A stretch of 64,000 nt of DNA from Rhodococcus sp. KBS0724 (GTDB taxonomy: Bacteria > Actinomycetota > Actinomycetes > Mycobacteriales > Mycobacteriaceae), in NCBI RefSeq assembly GCF_005938745.2, contig NZ_VCBX02000001.1:4044501-4108500 (forward strand). Reading direction: 5' to 3'. Within the stretch, counting starts at the first letter, position 1; the number at the start of each line of letters is the position of its first letter. The position numbers and the translations under genes were made by a program. The notes beneath the pieces were generated by a model. That model saw nothing but the letters and a program-made list of their open reading frames with translations, was not told the DNA's origin and searched no databases. Below are positions 55,973 through 64,000 of this stretch, one piece after another.

Positions 55973-56707
55973 GTGGCTCTGACGGTAGTCATCGGCCCGC
56001 CATGCGCTGGCAAGTCAACTTGGTGCCGTGAGCATGCGGGGCCCGAGGATGTTGTGATTGATTACGATCTCCTCGCCAACGCCCTGTCTGCACCGCGTGA
56101 GGGTGACTCGAAGCATGAGCACGCCAAGGGCGTGAAGGCTGTGACCAAGGCTGCGAGACAAGCGGCCATCGACAAGGCCATCACGCTCCGAGACATTGAC
56201 GTCTACCTCATCCACTCCACACCCTCGACTCAGCTCCTCGCCAAGTACCGCAGCTACGGCGCCCGCATCGTCACCGTGGACCCCGGCATGGACGTCGTCA
56301 TGGAGCGAGCCAAGAGACTCCGGCCGTACTGGATGCAACCCGTCATCAAGAAGTGGTACGCCGAACGAGGCGCCAAGACGATCGGTGCGCCGGCCAAGCC
56401 ACTGACTCGGACACAGCGCGGACTCGGCACAGCACACGACCATCAGCGCACACGGTTGCTCGTGGCTCACGTCGACGGGACGCTGTGCTGGTGGTGCAAC
56501 GAGCCCATGTACCGGGACGATGCTCGCAACTTCGATCAGGCCGGCCTTGAGGCTGACCACAGCATCGCTCGATCTCAGGGCGGCACTGTGGCCGACCGAC
56601 TGTTGCATCGACGCTGTAACCGCTCGCGACAGGGTGGCAACAGGGACCACTTGCGCCCTGCCCTTGAAGGTGCTAGTGCTCCGCTGACGACCCGCCAATG
56701 GCTCTGA
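55973..56707 (+). CDS. P-loop kinase/ATPase fused to an HNH nuclease
   Basis: A 244-residue fusion. Residues 1-115 are a nucleotide-kinase-like fold with P-loop VIGPPCAGKSTWC (about 5-17) and a VVIDYD-type strand. Residues about 165-235 are HNH: CWWCNEPM, LEADHSIARSQGG (about 193-205), then LLHRRCNRSRQGG. Linker about 125-160 is Arg/His rich. GGAGG precedes the GTG start. HNH proteins beside terminase genes help packaging in many siphophages; the kinase half is the unusual part. It may be an end-processing or cos-cleavage cofactor. Confidence 0.8.
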   Translation: MALTVVIGPPCAGKSTWCREHAGPEDVVIDYDLLANALSAPREGDSKHEHAKGVKAVTKAARQAAIDKAITLRDIDVYLIHSTPSTQLLAKYRSYGARIVTVDPGMDVVMERAKRLRPYWMQPVIKKWYAERGAKTIGAPAKPLTRTQRGLGTAHDHQRTRLLVAHVDGTLCWWCNEPMYRDDARNFDQAGLEADHSIARSQGGTVADRLLHRRCNRSRQGGNRDHLRPALEGASAPLTTRQWL

Positions 56708-56916
56708 GGGGCAATGGATCTGGGCTCGTACTGGCTCGCTGACGTGAGGGGCTGAGCGGCCCTGTGACGGCCTGGATCGCCTGGGTGTGACCCGGTATGC
56801 CTGCCCTGGGGAGGGGCCCTCAGATCGCTGTACATCGCCATCTTCGGACTCCTCCGGTCGCCGACAGTCCCGCATATCCCCCCGACGTGCAGAGCTACGT
56901 GCAGAGGAGGCCTCAG
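56708..56916. other. GC-rich gap before terminase; candidate packaging site
   Basis: 209 nt without a supported gene, very GC-rich (for example GCCTGCCCTGGGGAGGGGC near 56800). It lies between the HNH fusion and the small terminase gene, where cos sites of many siphophages are found. No cos core can be named from sequence alone. Confidence 0.35.
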
Positions 56917-57309
56917 GTGCCCTCAGGTGACCCAGCAGCCACGCTGCGACCACGCGACATGGGCGAGGCGGGAGAGACGGTCTGGGAGGCGCTGACAGCA
57001 GGTCATCGGACGGTGGCCGAGCTGGCCCTCATCGCCGAGGCTGCACGCGTCACTGACCGCCTCCGCAAGCTCGACGACGCCATTGCCGGCAACGACGACC
57101 GGTGGGCAACGCTCGTCGCCGCACGAGACAACGGCGATGAATTGATCATCCGCATCGACGGAGCCCTTCAGGAGGCACGTCAACAGGCGGTGGTCCTCAA
57201 GCAGATCCTCGCTCAGATCGAGATCGAGCCGGCCAAGAAGGAGGCGTCGCCAGATGACATCGACTTTGGAAGCCTCACCGTTGTTCGGGGCACAGGTACC
57301 GAGAGTTGA
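56917..57309 (+). CDS. terminase small subunit
   Basis: A 130-residue helical protein: DMGEAGETVWEALTAGHRTVAE, ALIAEAARVTDRLRKLDDAI, and a long coiled helix (ELIIRIDGALQEARQQAVVL), the typical small-terminase composition in actinophages. It binds the packaging site. GTG 56917 is chosen for GAGGAGG 6 nt upstream; earlier frame is unlike phage protein. Overlaps the large subunit gene by 56 nt. Confidence 0.75.
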   Translation: MPSGDPAATLRPRDMGEAGETVWEALTAGHRTVAELALIAEAARVTDRLRKLDDAIAGNDDRWATLVAARDNGDELIIRIDGALQEARQQAVVLKQILAQIEIEPAKKEASPDDIDFGSLTVVRGTGTES

Positions 57310-58720
57310 GCATGGCCCGCAAGGTGTCGGCTCACAGGGTGCTGGCGCTGTTGAGCTTGCTCGGCGGGCTGGCATTGACCTGTTCCCTTGGCAGGAGCGC
57401 GTTCTGGACCGCTCGATGCGGGTCGATGACGACGGTAAGTGGGCAGCCCCCGAGGTTGCGCTGATCGTCTCCCGTCAGAACGGCAAGGGTGAGGTGCTGA
57501 CGGCGCGCTGCCTGTACGGGCTGTTCGTGCTGGGTGAGAACATCTTCCACTCGGCGCACGAGTTCAAGACTGCAGCGGACGCGTACCGGCGAATCAAGGC
57601 TGTGATCGTGGCGACGCCGGCGCTTCATCGCCGGGTGGTTCGGTACAATAACTCTCACGGCCAGGAGGGTATTGAGCTGGACACGGGCAATCGCCTGATG
57701 TTCATTGCTCGCACTGCCGGTTCCGGTCGAGGCTTCTCGTCGATCGACCTGTTGATCTTGGATGAGGCGTACAACCTGCCGGATCACGCGATGTCGGCGC
57801 TGTTGCCGACGCAGATGGTGTCGAAGAACTCGCAGACGCTGTACACGTCGTCGGCGGTCGATATTGACGAGCATCCGCAGGGGTATGTCCTGTCGGCGAT
57901 CCGTGAACGTGGCCTCGCTGATGAGCCTGGCGTTTATCTTGCGGAGTTCTCTGCGGCGCCCGAGTTGGAGCGTGACGATCCTGCTGCGGCTGCGCAGGCG
58001 AATCCTTCGATGGGCCGGTTGTTTCCGGTCGAGAAGATCATGTCGAAGATGCGGTCGATGGCGACGCCGGCGATGCAGCGGGCGTATGACGTCGAGTTCC
58101 TCTCTCGCGGCAAGTGGCCGACCGCTGGTGAGCAGGAGATCGTCTATGTCATCGACCCGGGCACCTGGTCTGACCTGACCGATACGGCGCCGGCGCTGAC
58201 TGATGATTTCGCGATTGCTGTTGACATGCCGCCCGATCGGTCGGTGTGCACGATCGGCGCGGCGACTCGTCGTGTCGACGATGGTGTGCACTTCGAGATC
58301 ATCTTTCACGGCTCGCCCCGTGATGCGGCACAGTTGGTGCGGACGATCGTGGCGAATCAGCCTCCGCGCGCGGTGGTGATTGCGCGTACGTCTCCGGCTG
58401 CGGCACTGGTGCCCGAGCTTGTGGGCATCGACGTGATGCTGACGAATGACACTCAGATGGCGCAGGCGTGCGGCTCGATCGTGGATGAGATCCCCGAGGG
58501 CCTGATCTCCACTACTGGCGATCCACTGTTGGCGGAGGCGAATGCTTCGGCTTCCAAGCGTGATGTCGGCTCGGGTGGCGCGTGGGCGTGGGATCGCCGC
58601 GGCGAGTTCGTGATCACTCCGATGGTTGCGATCACCCTGGCCCGCTTCGGACTGTGGGCGGAAGTGGAAGAACCTCAACCCGATTCGGTCTACGAGACCG
58701 AAGACCTCTTTGTCGTCTAG
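57254..58720 (+). CDS. terminase large subunit
   Basis: A 488-residue packaging motor. The ATPase domain has Walker A-like SRQNGKGE (about residues 73-80) and Walker B LLILDEAYN (about 164-172). The nuclease domain (about 300-460) has DDFAIAVDMPPD as the first acidic motif. ATG 57254 follows AAGGAGG. The Lys in the NGKG loop is present, so it should be active. It is upstream of the portal gene as usual. Confidence 0.92.
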   Translation: MTSTLEASPLFGAQVPRVEHGPQGVGSQGAGAVELARRAGIDLFPWQERVLDRSMRVDDDGKWAAPEVALIVSRQNGKGEVLTARCLYGLFVLGENIFHSAHEFKTAADAYRRIKAVIVATPALHRRVVRYNNSHGQEGIELDTGNRLMFIARTAGSGRGFSSIDLLILDEAYNLPDHAMSALLPTQMVSKNSQTLYTSSAVDIDEHPQGYVLSAIRERGLADEPGVYLAEFSAAPELERDDPAAAAQANPSMGRLFPVEKIMSKMRSMATPAMQRAYDVEFLSRGKWPTAGEQEIVYVIDPGTWSDLTDTAPALTDDFAIAVDMPPDRSVCTIGAATRRVDDGVHFEIIFHGSPRDAAQLVRTIVANQPPRAVVIARTSPAAALVPELVGIDVMLTNDTQMAQACGSIVDEIPEGLISTTGDPLLAEANASASKRDVGSGGAWAWDRRGEFVITPMVAITLARFGLWAEVEEPQPDSVYETEDLFVV

Positions 58721-58727
58721 GAGCCCC

Positions 58728-58934
58728 ATGCAATACAAGCACCTGCAGGCGAAACCTCGGGTGGTCGTCAACCTTCTGTCCGGAACTTCGGTCAGCGGTG
58801 TTGTCGTATCCACCCGCGGGCCACTGCTCACTCTCAAGTCGGCGTACGTCCACGAGGACGGCGCAGAAGCCATGCCCGCTGACGGTGAGATTGCGATCGA
58901 CAAATCGAATATCGACTTCATTCAAGCCTTGTAG
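58728..58934 (+). CDS. small phage protein, LSm/SH3-barrel-like
   Basis: A 68-residue protein made mostly of strands (PRVVVNLLSGTSVSGVVV, GPLLTLKSAYVHE, GEIAIDKSNIDFIQAL), the pattern of a small beta barrel. It is common between terminase and portal in actinophage genomes, role unknown. AGGAG lies 4 nt before the ATG. Confidence 0.75.
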   Translation: MQYKHLQAKPRVVVNLLSGTSVSGVVVSTRGPLLTLKSAYVHEDGAEAMPADGEIAIDKSNIDFIQAL

Positions 58935-58944
58935 GAGGTGCCGC

Positions 58945-60183
58945 ATGGCGTTCGTGACCTCCGAAGGCAAGCTGAAAAGTCTGTCTCGACTGGAACTTCC
59001 GTCGAGCTCGATGCTCAGGCTGACCGATTCCGTGTCGATGGATTACTACGAGCTATGGAAGAAGCAGTCGGCGGTGCGGACTGCTGTTACTTTCCTCGCC
59101 CGCAACATCGCCCACCTCGGATTGCATGTCTTCGAGCGCAAGGGTGACGACGATCGCCAGCGCTTGACTGATCATCCGTTGGCGGCGCTGTTCAGTCGAC
59201 CGAACCCGGCGACGACACGCTATCGGCTAATGGACGCCCTGGTCCACGATCTTGCGATCTACGACATGGCGTACTGGCAGAAGGTGAAGACATCGGCCGG
59301 CACCCCTGGCCTAGTCCGCCTCCCTCCTGCGTTCGTGACACCGAAGGGTGAGAATTGGTTCTCGCCTGAATATTTCGAGGTCAAGGGCTCAAGAGGCAAG
59401 ATCGAGGTCAAGGCCGACGAGATCGTGTTCTTTCACGGCTACTCGAACACCGGCATTGCTGGCGAGTCGCCGATCGAGTCCCTGCGCAGCACACTGTCCG
59501 AAGAGTACGAGGCTTCGGCGATGCGCGAGCAGATGCTCAAGAACGGCGCCCGTGCGAGCGGCTATCTCGAGCGCCCGGTCGGCGCGGTGTCCTGGTCGCC
59601 TGAGGCGAAAGCGAAGTTCGCGAAGGGCTGGCGCTCGCAGTACTCGGGCGGCGGCACAAACGTGGGCGGTACGCCAATCCTCGAAGACGGCATGAAGTTC
59701 GTGCCGGCGTCTCAGTCGGCGAAGGATCTGCAGTACATCGAGGCGCGCAAGCTGACTCGCGAGGAAGTGGCTTCGGCGTACTTCATTCCGCCGACGATGC
59801 TCGGACTGATGGGTGGGGCTACCTACTCGAATATCACTGAGCAGCACAAGATGCTGTATCAGGACACGCTCGGGCCGTGGCTGCAGATGATCAAGGAAGA
59901 GATCGAACTGCAGCTCGTTCCCGATCTTGCTGACGGCGATGTCTACGTCGAGTTCAATCTTCGCGAGAAGTTGACCGGCTCGTTCGAGGAGCGACAGGCA
60001 GCGATCACCGGCGCCGTGGGCGGTCCGACGATGACCATCAACGAAGCTCGGGCGCTCGATAATCGCACCCCGCTTGATGGCGGCGACGTTCTCATTCGTC
60101 CACTCAACGTCACGCAAGACGGCGATCCCAAACCTATTCCTGCCGAGCCTGCCGGCACCAATCCCGAGGAGGTCGTGCAGTGA
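58945..60183 (+). CDS. phage portal protein (HK97 type)
   Basis: A 412-residue portal. Landmarks: TAVTFLARNIAHLGLHVFER (about 48-67), DHPLAALFSRPNP (about 74-86), the wing region, FHGYSNTGIAGESPIE (about 167-182) and the long helix with EEVASAYFIPPTMLGLM (about 273-289). It forms the dodecameric DNA channel. GGAGGTG lies 5 nt upstream of the ATG. The stop overlaps the protease start. Confidence 0.93.
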   Translation: MAFVTSEGKLKSLSRLELPSSSMLRLTDSVSMDYYELWKKQSAVRTAVTFLARNIAHLGLHVFERKGDDDRQRLTDHPLAALFSRPNPATTRYRLMDALVHDLAIYDMAYWQKVKTSAGTPGLVRLPPAFVTPKGENWFSPEYFEVKGSRGKIEVKADEIVFFHGYSNTGIAGESPIESLRSTLSEEYEASAMREQMLKNGARASGYLERPVGAVSWSPEAKAKFAKGWRSQYSGGGTNVGGTPILEDGMKFVPASQSAKDLQYIEARKLTREEVASAYFIPPTMLGLMGGATYSNITEQHKMLYQDTLGPWLQMIKEEIELQLVPDLADGDVYVEFNLREKLTGSFEERQAAITGAVGGPTMTINEARALDNRTPLDGGDVLIRPLNVTQDGDPKPIPAEPAGTNPEEVVQ

Positions 60184-60881
60184 AGACCAAAAGCACTGCG
60201 GCATATTTCAAGGCGGAACCCGAGGGCGCTGACGGCAGCTTCACGGCTTACGCGAGCGTGTTCGGGAACATCGACAGCTATGGCGAGATTGTGATGCCCG
60301 GCGCGTTCAAAGCGGATCTCGAGCGCTGGGAAGCAAAGGGCGATCCGATCCCGCTCCTCTTCGGCCACAACATGAGTGATCCCGACTTCAACATCGGACA
60401 CATCGTCAAGGCCGAAGAGGACGATGTCGGGCTGAAGGTTCACGCGCAGATTGACATGGAGTCGCCGAAGGGTCCGCAGGTGTACCGGCTCTTGAAGTCG
60501 CGGCGCGTCTCTCAGATGTCGTTCGCGTTCGATGTCCTCTCTGGCGCCCCATCGAAGCGTGCCAAGTCGGACGGCGACGGCGAGGACAACGTATACGAGC
60601 TGCACAAGCTCAAGTTGCATGAAGTCTCCGTGGTGCCGCTCGGCGCCAATCAGGAGACGGACGTGCTGTCTGTGAAGTCGGTGACCGACCTGCTCGCAGA
60701 AGTCAAGGCGGGCCGTGCGCTGTCCTCAAAGAACGAGGAGTCGCTGCGCGGTGCGTACGAGTCCATCGGTCAAGTCCTCGAATCTCTCACTCCTGGCGAG
60801 GTTGTCGAAAAATCGGCACCCACTCCGCGCAGGAACTCCGCGATGGCAGACGTCATCGACGCGGAACTTTCATTCCTCTAG
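60180..60881 (+). CDS. HK97-family prohead protease
   Basis: A 233-residue U35-type serine protease. Early strands YASVFGNIDSYGEIVMPGAF (about 22-41), His in LLFGHNMSD (about 59-67), Ser in VSQMSFAFDV (about 109-118). It cleaves the capsid delta domain on maturation. GTG start overlaps the portal stop. The C-terminal 60 residues are helical and may be scaffold-like. Confidence 0.9.
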   Translation: MKTKSTAAYFKAEPEGADGSFTAYASVFGNIDSYGEIVMPGAFKADLERWEAKGDPIPLLFGHNMSDPDFNIGHIVKAEEDDVGLKVHAQIDMESPKGPQVYRLLKSRRVSQMSFAFDVLSGAPSKRAKSDGDGEDNVYELHKLKLHEVSVVPLGANQETDVLSVKSVTDLLAEVKAGRALSSKNEESLRGAYESIGQVLESLTPGEVVEKSAPTPRRNSAMADVIDAELSFL

Positions 60882-60903
60882 CCCTCGAAAGGGGTACGCC
60901 ATC

Positions 60904-62211
60904 ATGGCATCTACCGCACGCATTGCCCGGCTCAAGGGCCAGTCCGATCTCGTTCTCAAGGCCATGCGAGACATTGCATCCAAGGCTGACGAAGAGGCTC
61001 GCGACCTCACTGACGCAGAGCAGGGAGAGTTCGACGCATTCAAGGCACAGGCCACTGAACTCGTCGCGAACCTGCAGGCTGCTCGCGAGGATGTGGAGAT
61101 CATGTCCGCAGCGGAGACCCTGTCCAAGCAAGTTGGCGTTGAGCCTGTAGAGAGCGACGAGGAGCCGAAGGGTTACCGCGCTCGCGCCAAGTCGCTCGGC
61201 TTGCAGGTCGTGGACTCGCTGCAGTTCAAGAACGCGATGGCGCCATACAAAGAAGGCACCGTCCCGGAACGTGCTCGTTTCCAGACTGATCCCGTATCGG
61301 TCAAGGGCCTGTTCACCGGTTCGGCCGACACTTCGGGTGGCGCGTTCGTTGTTGCCGAGCAGACCGGCATCGTGGAGATGCTGGGCCGCAAGGAACTGAC
61401 GATCCGCGATCTGGTCTCGGTGCGTCGCACCGGCTCCGACACGGTTGAGTACGTGGCGCAGACCTCGCACACCAACGCTGCTGCGACGGTCCCGGAAGCG
61501 ACGTCGTCCGCCTCTCCGACCGCCCCCGGCACTGCCGGCGCATTGGTTCCCGCGGCCGGTGGCGGTTACAAGCCCGAAGGCTCATGGGCCTTCGAGCGCA
61601 AGACGGCGGTCGTCAAGACCATCGCAGAATGGGTGCCTGCCACCAAGCGCGCACTCGCCGACGTCGCATCCCTCGAAGGGCTGATCAACGACGAGTTGGC
61701 AGCCGATATCAAGGAAGCCGAAGAGGGTCAGATCCTCAATGGTGACGGCACAGGCGAGAACCTGACCGGCATCAACTCCTGGTCGGGAGTGCAGACGCAG
61801 ACCTACGCCACCGACTTGCTGACCACGGTCCGCAAGGCAGTAACCAAGGCTCGAATCGTGGGCCGTGTCGCCCCGAATGCCATCGTGGTCAACCCGGCTG
61901 TGGCCGAGGCAATCGACCTTCTGCAGGATCTCAACGGCATCTACCGCTTCGGTGGACCGCAGGCGATCGGGCAGCGCACCATCTGGGGCCTGCCTGTCAT
62001 CGAGTCCGAATCGCAGCCGGTCGCAACCGCACTCCTGGGCGACTTCCAGAAGGCGGTCCTGTGGGATCGCGAGCAGACCACGGTCACCGTGACCGACTCG
62101 CATGCGGACTTCTTCATTCGCAACATGGTTGCGATCTTGGCTGAAGAGCGCATCGGGTTCGCGGTCACGCGCCCGACCGCATTCGTCAAGGTCGGCACCG
62201 GCGTCAGCTAA
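60904..62211 (+). CDS. HK97-fold major capsid protein
   Basis: A 435-residue capsid subunit. The N-terminal 110 residues are a helical delta/scaffold domain (LTDAEQGEFDAFKAQATELV). The mature domain begins near SGGAFVVAEQTGIVEMLGR and has the E-loop and spine helix, with WAFERKTAVVKTIAEWVPATKRAL (about 224-247) and GLPVIESESQPVATALLGDF as late landmarks. AAGGGG lies upstream of the ATG. Processing by the adjacent protease at about residue 110-120 is expected. Confidence 0.93.
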   Translation: MASTARIARLKGQSDLVLKAMRDIASKADEEARDLTDAEQGEFDAFKAQATELVANLQAAREDVEIMSAAETLSKQVGVEPVESDEEPKGYRARAKSLGLQVVDSLQFKNAMAPYKEGTVPERARFQTDPVSVKGLFTGSADTSGGAFVVAEQTGIVEMLGRKELTIRDLVSVRRTGSDTVEYVAQTSHTNAAATVPEATSSASPTAPGTAGALVPAAGGGYKPEGSWAFERKTAVVKTIAEWVPATKRALADVASLEGLINDELAADIKEAEEGQILNGDGTGENLTGINSWSGVQTQTYATDLLTTVRKAVTKARIVGRVAPNAIVVNPAVAEAIDLLQDLNGIYRFGGPQAIGQRTIWGLPVIESESQPVATALLGDFQKAVLWDREQTTVTVTDSHADFFIRNMVAILAEERIGFAVTRPTAFVKVGTGVS

Positions 62212-62238
62212 TCGACGATCACACGGAAGGAGGTTCCG

Positions 62239-62394
62239 ATGGGACTCTCTGAATACAACGTGGTGATCGACGGATTTGCAACGACGCTGCAGCTCTCCGA
62301 CGAGGATGCCAAGGCTCGCGGGTTGGTGGCGGCGAAAGCTGTCACTGCTCCGCCGAACAAGGCGCGCACTCGCACTCGTACGAAGAAGGTGTGA
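62239..62394 (+). CDS. small head protein, 51 residues
   Basis: ATG with GGAAGGAGG 5-6 nt upstream. The product (MGLSEYNVVIDGFATTLQ...) starts with a short strand motif, has an acidic helix (LSDEDAKARGLVAAK) and ends in a basic Arg/Thr/Lys tail. Small genes of this type (often with SEDDAKRLG-like motif) lie after the capsid gene in many actinophages. The next gene starts 2 nt on. Confidence 0.8.
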   Translation: MGLSEYNVVIDGFATTLQLSDEDAKARGLVAAKAVTAPPNKARTRTRTKKV

Positions 62395-62395
62395 C

Positions 62396-62899
62396 GTGGA
62401 GCCGCTGATCAGTGTCCAGGAAATTGAGGCTCGACTCGGCGGCAGTGGCGTCACTCAGGCGTACGTGGACGGGGTGTCTGCAGCGATCCGTAGTTATTGC
62501 GGTTGGCATGTGGCCCCCGTCCTCGAGCAAACGTTCGTCGTCGACGGCACCGGTGGTTCGGTGTTGAATCTGCCGACGCTGCGTCTGGTCTCGGTGGTCG
62601 AGGTCAAGGTGCAGGGTGCTGCGATTGCGGAGCCTGAGTGGTCGCATGACGGGACGATGCGCGGGTCATGGCCGGATGTTTATCGCGCTGTCGAGGCGAA
62701 GGTGACACATGGTTTCGATGATGCTCACGATGTCATGTCGGTGGCGATGGATGCTCTTGCTCGGGCGGTGAATTCGGAGTTGGGCGGCGGCGAGGAAACT
62801 ATCGGGCCGTTCAGCTTCGGGGCATCGCAGGGTGGTGTGAGTTTCTACGCTCATGAGCTGGATGTGTTGAACCGCTACAGATTGCCGAACATGCCATGA
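62396..62899 (+). CDS. head-tail connector protein (gp6/adaptor-like)
   Basis: A 167-residue helical protein, with ISVQEIEARLGGSGVTQAYVDGVSAAIRSYCG at the N-terminus, as in HK97 gp6-like adaptors, and a C-terminal part with MDALARAVNSELGG. It attaches to the portal. GTG start with GAAGG upstream. Role by position and helix pattern. Confidence 0.75.
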   Translation: MEPLISVQEIEARLGGSGVTQAYVDGVSAAIRSYCGWHVAPVLEQTFVVDGTGGSVLNLPTLRLVSVVEVKVQGAAIAEPEWSHDGTMRGSWPDVYRAVEAKVTHGFDDAHDVMSVAMDALARAVNSELGGGEETIGPFSFGASQGGVSFYAHELDVLNRYRLPNMP

Positions 62900-63216
62900 G
62901 CGAAGAAGTGATTCGCATCCGCCGCAATCCTGGCGGACTGGATGACAACAACGATCCGATCCCGTCGTCCGTTTCGCGTGACCCGCTCAAAGCTAAGGCT
63001 GTCGCTCCTGGTGCGTCGAAGCGCAATGCGTCGCTGGCGCGCCAGGGCGAGACCATCGAGCACACCGTGTACTTCATGCCAGCCCCGGATCTGACTAACG
63101 ATGACGAACTCGAGATAAGAGGCCTCGTCTGCAAGGTCCGGATTTTGGATTGGCGGTCCGCGTTCGGCACTGGCCGGCGCGGGCTCGAAGTCCTGGCCGT
63201 CACAGGGAGGGGGTAG
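62896..63216 (+). CDS. head closure / stopper-like protein
   Basis: A 106-residue beta-rich protein with ETIEHTVYFMPAPDLTNDDELEIRGLVCKVRIL, typical of head-completion barrels (SPP1 gp16-like). ATG overlaps the upstream stop (ATGA). The identity rests on location between adaptor and tail-completion genes. Confidence 0.65.
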   Translation: MSEEVIRIRRNPGGLDDNNDPIPSSVSRDPLKAKAVAPGASKRNASLARQGETIEHTVYFMPAPDLTNDDELEIRGLVCKVRILDWRSAFGTGRRGLEVLAVTGRG

Positions 63217-63218
63217 TC

Positions 63219-63488
63219 GTGGCGAGCAAGTTCAAACTCGACAAGGCTGGCGTAGGTCAGATCCTCAATTCCCCTGAGGCGCAGGCGGCGTGCATGGAGT
63301 TGGCCGAGCAGATTGCGGGCAACGTTTCCGTCAAGGATGGCGTCGACGTGATCGTGCGGCCGTACAACTCGGACCGAGCTGGCGCGTCGGTGTTCATCGC
63401 CCACCCTGGCGGGTTGGGGATGCAAGCGAAGCATGGCGCTCTCTCTCGGGCTGCGGCGTCGGTGGGTCTCACGGTGAAGCCGCGGTGA
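63219..63488 (+). CDS. head-tail joining / minor tail-like protein
   Basis: An 89-residue protein that begins VASKFKLDKAGVGQILNSPEAQAAC, then has an amphipathic helix and VIVRPYNSDRAGASVFIAHP, resembling HK97 gp10-type components. GGGAGGGGG lies upstream of the GTG. Its last codons overlap the next GTG (GTGA). Confidence 0.65.
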   Translation: MASKFKLDKAGVGQILNSPEAQAACMELAEQIAGNVSVKDGVDVIVRPYNSDRAGASVFIAHPGGLGMQAKHGALSRAAASVGLTVKPR

Positions 63489-63901
63489 AGGCGCTTCGTC
63501 AGCCGGGTGAGGCCGCTGTCCCGGTAAAAGATTTTCTTGTCTCCCGGCTGGCAGTAGCGCAGCCGGGCGTGAAGGCGGCACTCAATCTGGACTCGAAGTG
63601 GACGCCTGCGAATGGTTCTGGCGTTGCGTCGAATCCGGCTGTCGTCGTCTTTGATGACTCGGGCTCGCTGGATTGGCCGGTGTCGACGACGCATCAGATT
63701 CGCGTGACGGTCTGGTCGGACTCGCGCACCAAGTCCCGGAAGATCGCGGGCATGTGTCTCGGTTGGCTGCTGTGCTCGAAAGTCCCTGGCATCACTCACA
63801 TAGGGCCTGGCTCCCATCTCATCGAAACCCTGGACCCCGACAACGGTGGTCGCATGGTGTCTTTCACGGTCAACGCGAAGGTGCGGACCGTCTCACTCTG
63901 A
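63485..63901 (+). CDS. tail terminator-like protein
   Basis: A 138-residue protein with alternating strands (NPAVVVFDDSGSLDWPVSTTHQIRVTVWSDS) and a helix (SRKIAGMCLGWLLCSKVPG), as in tail-terminator proteins (lambda gpU-like). GTG start overlaps the preceding stop. It precedes the putative major tail gene, the usual place. Confidence 0.65.
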   Translation: MKALRQPGEAAVPVKDFLVSRLAVAQPGVKAALNLDSKWTPANGSGVASNPAVVVFDDSGSLDWPVSTTHQIRVTVWSDSRTKSRKIAGMCLGWLLCSKVPGITHIGPGSHLIETLDPDNGGRMVSFTVNAKVRTVSL

Positions 63902-63944
63902 TTGCCACCTCGGTGGCCCAATCCCCTGGAAGGGGTGCTTTTCT

Positions 63945-64000
63945 ATGTCCGGACTTATCAATCCCGACCTGTCTCGGATTTGGGACGAGGCCGAGGTGTA
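63945..64000 (+). CDS. probable major tail protein, 5' end only
   Basis: Starts MSGLINPDLSRIWDEAEVY and runs off the window. GGAAGGGG lies 12 nt upstream of the ATG; a small hairpin (GCCACC-TC-GGTGGC, 63904-63917) lies just before. The start resembles actinophage major tail proteins, but only 18 residues are visible. Confidence 0.55.
   Translation, partial: MSGLINPDLSRIWDEAEV

Larger units (their letters stand above)
44967..64000. mobile_element. prophage of a siphovirus type, left part
   Basis: Integrase, two repressors, excisionase, antirepressor, replication genes, HNH nucleases and a canonical head module (TerS, TerL, portal, protease, HK97 capsid, connectors) occur in order with short overlaps, so this is a phage genome and not scattered remnants. 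All recognisable phage genes look intact. The right part, including tail, lysis and attR, is beyond the window. Host synteny stops exactly where it begins. Confidence 0.93.

Noticed and set aside
57332..58921. 529-residue Arg/His-rich minus-strand frame opposite the large terminase gene
   Set aside because: Antisense shadow of TerL; composition is an artefact of high-GC codons read backwards.

Overview
The window is about 45 kb of high-GC actinobacterial chromosome followed by about 19 kb of the left part of an integrated tailed-phage genome. The organism is a mycolic-acid actinomycete, most likely Rhodococcus (perhaps the R. erythropolis group; genus inferred from protein flavour, moderate GC and gene content). 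Gene order from position 1 to 44966 follows the Mycobacterium tuberculosis block from Rv2182c to Rv2220 almost gene for gene, and that synteny supports many of the names given here.

Host layout. 1-7130: envelope lipid genes (PlsC acyltransferase, ROK sugar kinase, an ArsA-like ATPase operon with two SRPBCC proteins, fadD15, pimB). 7194-10760: wall-facing enzymes (membrane gluzincin, RipC-type and short NlpC/P60 hydrolases; the short one lies behind a c-di-AMP riboswitch). 11245-15065: DnaQ/GIY-YIG fusion, RAM-domain protein, trpD, RraB-like protein. 15194-22535: the aerobic respiratory supercomplex bcc-aa3 (ctaE-qcrC-qcrA-qcrB, and opposing ctaC-ctaF) with a two-gene accessory operon between the two arms. 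22863-31753: asnB/ltsA-type amidotransferase, adenosine kinase, Fe-S carrier, glycerate kinase, cobU-cobT-cobS and a broken GlxA-type regulator. 31868-36992: dienelactone hydrolase-like protein, ilvE, gcvT, leucyl aminopeptidase. 37346-41943: the lipoate group (sucB E2, an epimerase, lipB, lipA), in which LipB and LipA make the cofactor carried by the E2. 42020-44966: membrane proteins and glnA1 with a GlnR-like box.

Prophage layout (about 44967 to beyond 64000). Integrase sits next to the left end just after glnA1. Then come an XRE repressor overlapping the integrase gene, an excisionase-like protein, an antirepressor-like protein, a second repressor divergent from a Cro-sized protein across two matching 16-bp palindromes, an early replication module (initiator-like protein with internal iteron-like repeats, DnaB/RepA-type ATPase), a reverse-strand PD-(D/E)xK-like cargo gene, HNH genes, and a siphovirus head module in canonical order (TerS, TerL, portal, protease, HK97 capsid, connectors, tail completion). 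The window ends at the start of a probable major tail protein, so the right attachment site and the lysis and tail genes are outside.

The strongest leads are the prophage switch with apparently leaderless repressor mRNAs, the reverse-strand nuclease-like cargo gene with a possible insertion scar, the P-loop/HNH fusion beside the terminase, the iterons inside the initiator gene, the ArsA-like ATPase lacking its second P-loop lysine, and a repeated palindromic terminator seen twice 5.4 kb apart. No rRNA, tRNA, CRISPR array or insertion sequence was seen.
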